NCBI GenBank assembly: GCA_963698535.1
Contig: CAVORD010000003.1
Coordinates: 1 to 64,000, forward strand
DNA: 64,000 nt
Direction of reading: 5' to 3'
Origin: CAVORD01 sp963698535
GTDB taxonomy: Bacteria; Bacteroidota; Bacteroidia; Bacteroidales; VadinHA17
Numbering within the stretch: the first letter of the stretch is position 1; each line of letters starts with the position of its first letter. Made by a program: the position numbers and the translations under genes. The notes under the pieces are model-generated. The model was not told the DNA's origin. It ran no database searches and was given only the letters and a program-made list of their open reading frames with translations. Shown here piece by piece: positions 56,857 through 64,000 of the stretch.

Positions 56857-57817
56857 TTAATTTCCAGCGCCTTGAAGGGTCTCTATCATTGAGAAATACT
56901 CCTCATCCGTAAGATCGTCGGTGAAGTAATAAAGCGGGTTCTGATGTACTCCGTTAAAATTTATCTCATAATGCAGATGGGGGCCGCTCGATATTCCTGT
57001 ACTACCGGACAATGCTATCAGATCTCCTCTCTTTAACCCTCTGACCCTGTGTTACATTAATGGAACTTAAGTGGCCATAGATGGTCTGGAAGCCGTAACC
57101 ATGATCTATCTTAACAAAATTACCGAACCCTGATGAATTCCATCCCGCATCGATGACAACTCCTGCTCCGGTAGCAAAAACATCGGTTCCGGGAGGAGCA
57201 TCAAAATCCTGACCATAATGCCATCTGCTTATTCCCAGAACAGGGTGAACATCTCTGAATTTAAGCCCGTCGCCCAGTCTGATACTCATGTGGACAGGCC
57301 TGATGTAAGGAAGATGCTCCATCTCTTTCTTCCATGCCGCTGTTTTGGTAACAAGTTCATCAAAAGACTTCGACTGAAAATAGACCTGCTTCTTCAACAT
57401 ATCAACTCCTGCGGCGGCACTTATCATCAAAGGACTGGTCCTGTAGCCTTCAAGGTCGCTGTTGGGTGAAATACCACCAAACCCCGGTTCCCTGTAGCTG
57501 GCAGGAAGTTCCTCCAGATTCAGCACCGGACGATATCGCTTGGAATCGGAATCGGCAAGATCGTTAACTACAAGGAATGATTTATCCACTTTCTTATTAA
57601 GCATGGCATAATCCAGCTTCAACTCTTCCAGTTGCTGTGAAAGCAATCTTTCTTTTGGTGACCCAAATATCTTAACGAATATGGCCCCGTAGATCAAAGT
57701 AATAATAACCGAGGCAGTCAGAAACAAAAAAAACCGGAGAAATAATTCCCTGGTCGAAGGACTATACTTCCTGTACTGCAAATCCTCCTTATCGAGGATA
57801 AAACGTTTGGAAGGCAT
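56857..57817 (-). CDS. Membrane-anchored M23 (LytM) peptidase, copy 2, one frameshift
   Basis: It has the same layout as copy 1: a membrane helix (FFLFLTASVIITLIYGAIF), a coiled region, ISRWHYGQDFDAPPGTD with the first Zn ligands, and VKIDHGYGFQTIYGHL. As read, the frame stops at 57002 (VKERRSDSIVR). Removing one A of AAA near 57033 restores KRGDLIALSGSTGISSGPHL, HYEINFNG with the HxH ligands, and ends FSMIETLQGAGN at 56857, giving 319 residues. With this correction the enzyme is complete. It is divergent from alaS. Confidence 0.85.
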
Positions 57818-57911
57818 ACTACTCTACTTTACTTTTCGTGACTAAGTTGACAAATCTAGATTAAATAAATTAATTTTACAACCCGGTAAACCAGAAATTT
57901 GATCTAACTGA

Positions 57912-60551
57912 ATGATTATTAAGATGAATGCTAAAGATCTAAGGCAATCTTTTCTCGATTTTTTTAAATCAAAGCAACACTCCATTGTACCTTCAGCTCC
58001 ATTGGTCGTAAAGAATGACCCGACGCTGATGTTCACCAATGCGGGTATGAACCAGTTCAAGGATCTGTTTCTGGGCAACAGTGAACCTACATCCAAAAGG
58101 GTTGTCAACAGTCAGAAATGCCTGAGAGTATCAGGAAAACACAATGACCTTGAAGAGGTAGGACACGACACCTATCATCACACCATGTTCGAGATGCTCG
58201 GAAACTGGTCGTTCGGCGATTATTTCAAGGAAGATGCCATCAACTGGGCATGGGAATTTCTTACGGAAAGACTTGGATTGAGCCCCGATCTTCTTTATGC
58301 CACCTATTTTGAAGGTTCTCCGGCTGAGAATGTCGAAAAGGACAGCGAATCAGAAGAAATGTGGCTCAGGAAGTTCAGGAATGCTCCAAACAGAGTTCTT
58401 CCGGGTTCAAAAAAGGATAATTTCTGGGAAATGGGCGACACCGGACCATGTGGTCCGTGCAGCGAAATTCACATCGACCTTAGAGACGAGGCAGAGAGAA
58501 AGAAAATACCCGGACATGAGCTTGTAAACGCTTCACATCCGCTGGTGGTTGAAATCTGGAATCTGGTATTTATTCAATATAACAGGAAATCAGACAGTTC
58601 ACTGGAACAGCTTCCGGCCAGACATGTCGATACAGGAATGGGGTTTGAGAGACTTTGCATGGCTGTTCAGGGTAAAAAGTCAAATTATGATACCGACCTT
58701 TTTCAACCTGTAATAAAGGCCATTGCCGAAATGGCAGGGAAAAGATATGGCGATGATAAAAGATCTGACATTGCCATGAGGGTAATTGCTGATCATCTTC
58801 GTGCAGTATCCTTTTCAATATCCGACGGACAGATACCATCAAACAACAGGGCCGGCTATGTGATCAGGCGTATATTAAGAAGGGCAATAAGATACGGCTA
58901 CACAAACCTTGGACTGGAAGAGCCTTTCATCCACAAACTGGTGCCTGTACTCGCCGATGTTATGGGAGATCATTTCCCGGAACTCAGGAAATCGGAATCA
59001 CTAATAACAAACGTAATACACGAAGAAGAGATCTCTTTTCTTAGAACACTAGGGAAAGGTGTAAAGAAACTCGATAAAAGGATAAAAGAGATGAGCACCG
59101 GAAAGTCTAAGGTGCTTTCGGGAAAAGAGGCCTTTGAGCTATTCGACACTTATGGATTTCCACTCGACCTTACTCAACTCATCTTAAGAGAAAGCGAGAT
59201 GGATGTCGATGTTGAAGGTTTTGAAAAAGAGATGTCACAGCAAAAAGAGAGATCACGCGAAGATGCGGCTACCGATACAGGCGACTGGGTAACAGTAGGA
59301 AGCGATGATAACACCATCTTCACCGGTTATGATCTGCTGGAAGATAAGATAAAGATCAACAGGTGGAGAAAAATCAAGACCAAGTCAGGGTGGATATATC
59401 AGCTGGTTTTTAATCGCACTCCATTCTACGCTGAATCGGGAGGGCAGATCGGCGATACCGGCTTCATCGAAGCTAAGGGTGAGCGAACGGAGATAACCGG
59501 TACGTTAAAAGAGAATAATCTTATTATTCACCTTGCCTCCTCGCTGCCATCTGATACCTCCTCGGAATTCATGGCCGTGGTGAACAGAAAACCCCGGGAG
59601 GCAACCGCCAGAAACCACACAGCCACCCACTTGCTTCATCATGCGCTCAGAAAGGTCCTTGGCTCACATGTTGAACAGAAGGGAAGCCTGGTGGAGCCGG
59701 ACAGGCTAAGGTTTGACTTCAGCCATTTTGCAAAGGTCACGGATGATGAGAAACGTGAAATTGAAAGAATAGTCAATCAGGAGATAGCAGGAAATATAAA
59801 CAACAGCACCCTCGATGGGGTAAAGATGGATGAGGCTCTTAATATGGGCGCCATGGCACTTTTCGGAGAGAAATACGGCGACGCGGTGAGGGTTGTGAAG
59901 TTCGGCGAGTCGGTTGAACTATGCGGAGGCACTCACGTCAGATCAACCGGCGAGATAGGTCTCTTCATTATCACATCGGAAGGAGCAATTGCCGCAGGAA
60001 TAAGACGTATCGAAGCTCTTACCGGTGAAAAGGCAGTTGAATATGTTAATGAGAAGCTGTTGCTTATCGATCAGGTCTCCGAAAAAGTGAGAAGTACCGG
60101 CAATCTGCTTGAGACAGTTGATAAACTTATTTCAGATAATCAGATACTTAGAAAGACAGTTGAGAAGATGCAGGCGCAGTCTGCTGCGATATTGGCCCGC
60201 CAGTTGCTTGCAGAAGCTGAGGATATCTCTGGCATCAGATTCATTGGAAAAACTGTTGACGCAGAAACTCCTGAAACATTGAAAAACATAGCATCGATAA
60301 TCAGAAGAGATGGCGACAATCTGGTATTCGTAGCCGGAGCCTCCATCGATGGTACAGCACACCTTGTAGTTATGGTAAGCGATAATCTTGTTGCATCAAA
60401 AAGAGCATCAGCCTCCGACCTTATAAAATCTGTCTCCGCAGAGATAAAAGGCGGCGGAGGAGGACAACCCTTTCTTGCATCGGCAGGAGGTAAGAATCCG
60501 GCAGGACTTCAGAATGCCATAAATAAGGTAAGAGATATTATAAAAGGATAA
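57912..60551 (+). CDS. alaS: Alanyl-tRNA synthetase
   Basis: An 879-residue class II synthetase. Catalytic domain: FTNAGMNQFKDLFLG, SQKCLRVSGKHNDLEEVGHD and MLGNWSFGDYFKEDA. The editing domain carries the Zn ligands ARNHTATHLLHHAL and VELCGGTHVRSTGEIG. The C-Ala domain ends GGGGGQPFLASAGG. It charges tRNA-Ala and clears mischarged Ser/Gly. ATG 57924 (MNAKDLRQSF) is an equally good start. The gene is complete, divergent from the M23 pair, and ends before a strong hairpin. Confidence 0.96.
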   Translation: MIIKMNAKDLRQSFLDFFKSKQHSIVPSAPLVVKNDPTLMFTNAGMNQFKDLFLGNSEPTSKRVVNSQKCLRVSGKHNDLEEVGHDTYHHTMFEMLGNWSFGDYFKEDAINWAWEFLTERLGLSPDLLYATYFEGSPAENVEKDSESEEMWLRKFRNAPNRVLPGSKKDNFWEMGDTGPCGPCSEIHIDLRDEAERKKIPGHELVNASHPLVVEIWNLVFIQYNRKSDSSLEQLPARHVDTGMGFERLCMAVQGKKSNYDTDLFQPVIKAIAEMAGKRYGDDKRSDIAMRVIADHLRAVSFSISDGQIPSNNRAGYVIRRILRRAIRYGYTNLGLEEPFIHKLVPVLADVMGDHFPELRKSESLITNVIHEEEISFLRTLGKGVKKLDKRIKEMSTGKSKVLSGKEAFELFDTYGFPLDLTQLILRESEMDVDVEGFEKEMSQQKERSREDAATDTGDWVTVGSDDNTIFTGYDLLEDKIKINRWRKIKTKSGWIYQLVFNRTPFYAESGGQIGDTGFIEAKGERTEITGTLKENNLIIHLASSLPSDTSSEFMAVVNRKPREATARNHTATHLLHHALRKVLGSHVEQKGSLVEPDRLRFDFSHFAKVTDDEKREIERIVNQEIAGNINNSTLDGVKMDEALNMGAMALFGEKYGDAVRVVKFGESVELCGGTHVRSTGEIGLFIITSEGAIAAGIRRIEALTGEKAVEYVNEKLLLIDQVSEKVRSTGNLLETVDKLISDNQILRKTVEKMQAQSAAILARQLLAEAEDISGIRFIGKTVDAETPETLKNIASIIRRDGDNLVFVAGASIDGTAHLVVMVSDNLVASKRASASDLIKSVSAEIKGGGGGQPFLASAGGKNPAGLQNAINKVRDIIKG

Positions 60552-60569
60552 TAAGTTCAAATAACAACA

Positions 60570-60603
60570 AGAATAACCGGCCTCTCCAGGATCCGGTTAT
60601 TCT
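60570..60603 (+). terminator. Hairpin terminator after alaS
   Basis: A perfect 11-bp stem AGAATAACCGG / CCGGTTATTCT closes a 12-base loop. A weak T-rich run (CCCTTTTTATT) follows some bases later. Confidence 0.7.
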
Positions 60604-60773
60604 GCTTAATAGACCCTTTTTATTAATCGGTCGAAAATTCCAATCGCCACACACCGTTGTATTTTATTGACATCCTGTATCTTATCAAAGATTAGCCATT
60701 CATTTATTACAAACTATTGCATTTGTTCGAAAACTTTTATTAGAATTGCATCATTAACCAACCAATTGAAACA

Positions 60774-62549
60774 ATGGAAATAAAGCGCACATTCGATCTG
60801 ATTCCCTATAATGCAGAGAAATTTCCGCGTGATGACATGTTCGCCGGGAAGGTAGACCGCGATTGGGTCAAATACTCATCGGAGCTTGTACAGCACAATG
60901 TTAATGCTGTTAGTTATGCTCTTCTGGCAATGGGGTATGGTCCGGGCGACAAGATCGCCACTATTACAGCGAATAAACCTGAGTGGAATTTCATGGACCA
61001 GGGCATGGGTCAGATCGGAATTATCCATGTACCTATTTATCCAACAATTGGAGAAGATGAGTACGAATTTATACTTATGCATTCTGATGTAAAGGCAGTA
61101 GTGGTTGGTAATAAAGCGCTGTATCAGAAATTGAAGCCGATTATTGAGAAGACACCAGCTATCAAGGAGACCTTTTCATTTGAAAGAGTTGAAGGCCTTA
61201 AGAGCATATTCGACATCATTGAACTGGGAGAAGCCAACAAGGGCCTCCACCATGACAGGGTTGTTGAGATAAGGGATTCCATCAAGCCGGAAGATATGGT
61301 AACTATTATCTATACTTCAGGTACAACGGGCAACTCCAAGGGAGTGATGTTATCACACTCCAACCTGATAAGTAATGCAAAGGCTGCCACCAAGGTCCAT
61401 CCTTTTGGGTTTGGCGACAGGGCGATCAGCTTTCTCCCACTATGCCATGTATATGAGAGGATGTTGAACTACCATCATCAGATGAAGGGAATAAGTGTCT
61501 ATTACGTTGAGAATATGGCAGCCATTTCCGAGATGGCCAAGGAGGTAAAACCGAGTATTATGACTACGGTACCGCGCCTGATGGAGAAGATCTACGACTC
61601 AATCATTAATAAGGGGAAGAACCTTACAGGAATTAAGAAACAGCTCTTCTTCTGGGCTGTCAACCTCGGACTAAATTACAAATTGCACAATCGGGGATTA
61701 TATTATAATATCAGACTTGCGATAGCCCGTAAGCTTATTTTTTCGAAGTGGCAGGCTGCACTTGGTGGTGAGCTTGGCGTTCTTGTCTCCGGCGGCGCCG
61801 CCTTGCAACACAGGCTAGAGCGCATTTTCTGGGCAGCTGGTATACCTGTCCTCCAGGGATACGGTCTTACAGAGACATCGCCTGTTATAGCAGTAAACCC
61901 GCTGGATATAAAGAATATGAAGTTTGAAACGGTGGGCCCGGCAGTAGAAGATGTAGAGATCAGGATTGCAGAGGATGGTGAGATACTTACAAAAGGGCCA
62001 CACATTATGATGGGCTATTATAAAGCCCCCGACATGACTGCAGAAGTTATTGACAAGGATGGCTGGTTCCATACAGGAGATATTGGAAGAATAGAAGATG
62101 GCAGGTTCCTCAGGATCACCGACAGGAAGAAGGAGATATTCAAGCTTTCGGCCGGAAAATATATTGCTCCGCAGCCAATAGAGAATAAGATCAAGGAATC
62201 GCTCTTCATAGAGCAGGCAATGGTTATTGGAGAAAACGAGAAATTCGCCAGTGCGCTTATCTCACCAAATTTTGCATTTCTCCACGACTGGTGCTCCAGA
62301 CATCAGATACAGTACAGGGATAATGCCGAGCTGGTAAGCCTTCCAATAGTTATTGACCGCTATAACAAGGAGATAGCCGAGGTAAACAAATCGCTTGGTG
62401 AATTTGAACAGATAAAAAGGATTCGCCTTGTTACCGAAGAGTGGAATGCCGCAACAGGCGAACTATCACCAACACTGAAACTAAAGAGGAATTATCTTAC
62501 AAAACGTTACGCTTCTCTTATAGGAGAGATCTATTTCGCCAAGAAATAG
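60774..62549 (+). CDS. Long-chain acyl-CoA synthetase (AMP-forming)
   Basis: A 591-residue ANL-superfamily enzyme: ATP loop VTIIYTSGTTGNSKGVMLSH, FLPLCHVYERM, QGYGLTETSPVIAVNPL, WFHTGDIGRIEDG (hinge) and the C-terminal ITDRKKEIFKLSAGKYIAPQ. Length and motifs fit FadD15-like long-chain fatty acid CoA ligases of Bacteroidota. It activates fatty acids for lipid synthesis or degradation and may sit at the inner membrane. It stands alone between two hairpins. Confidence 0.92.
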   Translation: MEIKRTFDLIPYNAEKFPRDDMFAGKVDRDWVKYSSELVQHNVNAVSYALLAMGYGPGDKIATITANKPEWNFMDQGMGQIGIIHVPIYPTIGEDEYEFILMHSDVKAVVVGNKALYQKLKPIIEKTPAIKETFSFERVEGLKSIFDIIELGEANKGLHHDRVVEIRDSIKPEDMVTIIYTSGTTGNSKGVMLSHSNLISNAKAATKVHPFGFGDRAISFLPLCHVYERMLNYHHQMKGISVYYVENMAAISEMAKEVKPSIMTTVPRLMEKIYDSIINKGKNLTGIKKQLFFWAVNLGLNYKLHNRGLYYNIRLAIARKLIFSKWQAALGGELGVLVSGGAALQHRLERIFWAAGIPVLQGYGLTETSPVIAVNPLDIKNMKFETVGPAVEDVEIRIAEDGEILTKGPHIMMGYYKAPDMTAEVIDKDGWFHTGDIGRIEDGRFLRITDRKKEIFKLSAGKYIAPQPIENKIKESLFIEQAMVIGENEKFASALISPNFAFLHDWCSRHQIQYRDNAELVSLPIVIDRYNKEIAEVNKSLGEFEQIKRIRLVTEEWNAATGELSPTLKLKRNYLTKRYASLIGEIYFAKK

Positions 62550-62580
62550 AGTTTCTCAGGGAGTATACACCCATTAACTA

Positions 62581-62618
62581 AAGAACTGTTTCAAGGTAAA
62601 ACCTGAAACAGTTCTTTT
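62581..62618 (+). terminator. Terminator after acyl-CoA synthetase
   Basis: A perfect 13-bp stem AAGAACTGTTTCA / TGAAACAGTTCTT with a T-run inside and after the 3' arm. The loop AGGTAAAACC can fold further. Confidence 0.85.
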
Positions 62619-62638
62619 CGTATGTACCATTTTGAATA

Positions 62639-63154
62639 ATGCTTATGGGGTTTAATTATTTTGTACTTTTACTGCTCGTAAATGATAAGATATTGAGAAG
62701 CCCGATAATTTATTCAACCCTCAGTCTGTTGCTGCTGGCATCCCTCTTCGGTTGCTCCCCTTCCTCCTGTTTTGAGGATACCGATGCTTACCTCAAGGGT
62801 GGCTTTTACGGTACCGGCACAGGCAAGTCACTTCCTCCCGACTCTCTCTCTGTGTCTAGTATCCCCGGCAGTAATCTCATTTTCTACAACAAAGTACTTA
62901 AGACAAGCAATGTTAACCTCATCCTTGATCCAACTGATACAGAGACTTCTTTCCTCTTTAAGATCAACGGCGTAAGTGATACAGTAACAATCAGATCGGA
63001 AAGTTATCCCTTCCTTGTATCCAAAGAGTGCGGCTTCTCATGGCACCATAAGATAATAACAGTGGTAAGCAGCCATAATATAATTGATACGATCATTTTA
63101 GGCAGTTTAAACGTAACCCTGACCAATGAAGAGAATCTTCGTATTTTTTATTAG
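62639..63154 (+). CDS. DUF6452-type lipoprotein
   Basis: A 171-residue protein with a hydrophobic leader and lipobox LLASLFGC, then a small beta-rich domain with Cys residues (SSCFEDTDAYLKGGFYG, SKECGFSWHHKII). The pattern and the adjacent DUF6048 gene match a Bacteroidota pair of unknown function. The start is uncertain: the first ATG gives an unusually long pre-lipobox region of 38 residues. It overlaps the next gene by 29 bases, so translation is probably coupled. Confidence 0.72.
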   Translation: MLMGFNYFVLLLLVNDKILRSPIIYSTLSLLLLASLFGCSPSSCFEDTDAYLKGGFYGTGTGKSLPPDSLSVSSIPGSNLIFYNKVLKTSNVNLILDPTDTETSFLFKINGVSDTVTIRSESYPFLVSKECGFSWHHKIITVVSSHNIIDTIILGSLNVTLTNEENLRIFY

Positions 63155-63842
63155 CCTGGCGCTCTTTACAGGTGCCCGTGGTCAGGTGCAGGACAGTCTG
63201 TTGTACCCTGTAGGTCTGCGTATCTCCATAGATGTTGCCGGGCCCTTGCTGAATATCTATGATCCTACATCTCTGACCATTGAAGGAAAGGCTGCTTTTG
63301 ATCTTAACGGCAATCACGCTATCGCTTTTGAGGCCGGGTCGGTCAGATATCAGTATGAACAGTACAACTACAGTTACAAGAATTCGGGTCTCTTTTTCCG
63401 GTTAGGAACAGATTATAATCTTCTCTCACCCAAAAACTCCAACGGGAAGTACTTTGCCGGTATCGGCCTACGTTATGGCCTCTCTTTTTTCACCCAGGAA
63501 TACCCATGGTTTCTTTATGAAAACGGATGGGGCACGGTCCAGGGCTCTATCCTTCCCGCTACCTATTCAGCTCATTTCATTGAGGCCTCACCGGGAATGA
63601 GAGCTGAGATATTCAAGAATTTTAGTCTCGGATGGACCATCCGTATCGGCAAACTTATATACCAATCGGCCCCCGATAATATGAAGCCAGTGATAATACC
63701 CGGAATGGGGAGTATCGCAAAATCGATAAGCTATGGCTTTAACTATTATCTTACCTGGAATATTCCTATGGGTAAAAAGATGATATACATTAAGCCTAAA
63801 AGCATCCCCGAGGAGCCGGAACCTGAACCCGTAATAAAATAA
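63126..63842 (+). CDS. DUF6048-type outer-membrane beta-barrel protein
   Basis: A 238-residue protein with a signal peptide (FVFFISLALFTGARGQ), then a barrel-like series of strands: GLRISIDVAGPLLNIYDP, YKNSGLFFRLGTDYNL, KYFAGIGLRYGLSFF and FSLGWTIRIGKLIY. It has a proline/glutamate tail (PEEPEPEPV). It matches the DUF6048 family that accompanies DUF6452. Role unknown; an envelope function is likely given that one partner is a lipoprotein and the other a barrel. Confidence 0.78.
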   Translation: MKRIFVFFISLALFTGARGQVQDSLLYPVGLRISIDVAGPLLNIYDPTSLTIEGKAAFDLNGNHAIAFEAGSVRYQYEQYNYSYKNSGLFFRLGTDYNLLSPKNSNGKYFAGIGLRYGLSFFTQEYPWFLYENGWGTVQGSILPATYSAHFIEASPGMRAEIFKNFSLGWTIRIGKLIYQSAPDNMKPVIIPGMGSIAKSISYGFNYYLTWNIPMGKKMIYIKPKSIPEEPEPEPVIK

Positions 63843-64000
63843 TTACTCCTTCTGCCTCAACAAAGAGAGAGTCAGCAGCCCAATAAAGGTTATAAGACCA
63901 TTTACCATAAGCAGCTCAAATCCGAATTTATAGCCCCAGAGAAGCTGTTCTGAATATCTGTTCAAAAAGAAGCACAACAAGGGTGAAGCAATTGCTATAA
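63843..64000 (-). CDS. Partial C-terminus of probable sodium:solute symporter
   Basis: An open frame enters from the right edge and ends with TAA at 63843. Its last residues read SPLLCFFLNRYSEQLLWGYK, FGFELLMVNGLITFIGLLTL and SLLRQKE: two hydrophobic helices around a short polar turn. The 'WGYKFGFELL.VNG' block resembles the end of SSS-family symporters of Bacteroidota. It abuts the DUF6048 stop with no gap. The assignment rests on 51 residues only. Confidence 0.5.
   Translation of the reverse strand, partial: IAIASPLLCFFLNRYSEQLLWGYKFGFELLMVNGLITFIGLLTLSLLRQKE

Overview
The window comes from a member of the Bacteroidota, most likely an environmental Bacteroidales-like organism. It carries type IX secretion (T9SS) and gliding genes (gldJ, a PorP/SprF-type protein, porU, porV) and the Bacteroidota-restricted DUF6452/DUF6048 pair. 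Several genes have TAnnTTTG promoter elements, including a textbook TTTG-N19-TATATTTG in front of tRNA-Val. A pentaheme cytochrome c followed by a porin with its own haem site argues for a respiring lifestyle rather than a gut fermenter.

Layout. (1) 1-13057 (-): one giant secreted, adhesin-like gene of more than 4300 codons that runs off the left edge. It has four large 'GDW...TW...FPxG' modules followed by an array of PKD/Ig-like repeats with an exact 264-bp period. (2) 13058-14175: tRNA-Val(UAC) with promoter and terminator, then a gene-free stretch with a duplicated 50-bp segment. (3) 14176-20995 (+): pentaheme cytochrome, haem-porin, Kup potassium transporter and a DUF255 (YyaL/SSP411) protein. 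(4) 21039-26171: a lipoprotein amidase (-) divergent from a secreted VPS10/sortilin-type beta-propeller protein (+). (5) 26512-32345 (-): SDR, CPBP membrane protein, NAD epimerase, 5'-nucleotidase and folC. (6) 32626-39694 (+): a tight run of PIN-PhoH ATPase, SixA phosphatase, mtaB, inositol monophosphatase, lipid A-type acyltransferase, GT2 and membrane metallophosphoesterase. (7) 39691-49927: ppa, murF, gldJ and a PorP/SprF-like gene (-), divergent from porU-porV-ispF-CoA-binding protein (+). (8) 49939-57817 (-): hutU, zinc-ribbon coiled-coil protein, Nif3-like protein, MerR regulator, PQQ-type propeller and two tandem M23 peptidases. (9) 57912-64000: alaS, acyl-CoA ligase, DUF6452 and DUF6048 (+), then the 3' end of a probable sodium:solute symporter (-).

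How the parts relate. PorU and PorV process and shuttle T9SS cargo at the outer membrane, and GldJ belongs to the gliding/T9SS machinery. The giant adhesin, the VPS10 protein and the PQQ propeller are exported proteins. The adhesin is a plausible T9SS client, but its C-terminal sorting domain lies outside the window. The cytochrome and haem-porin could form an electron path to or across the outer membrane.

A caution on quality. Eight genes are broken by about 22 single-base frameshifts by my reading, about 19 of them +1 insertions. In the repeat array the only two 265-bp intervals are exactly those holding a frameshift. This points to assembly or sequencing insertions rather than gene decay, so I annotate these loci as whole genes with frameshifts. 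No CRISPR array, insertion sequence, rRNA or prophage was seen.
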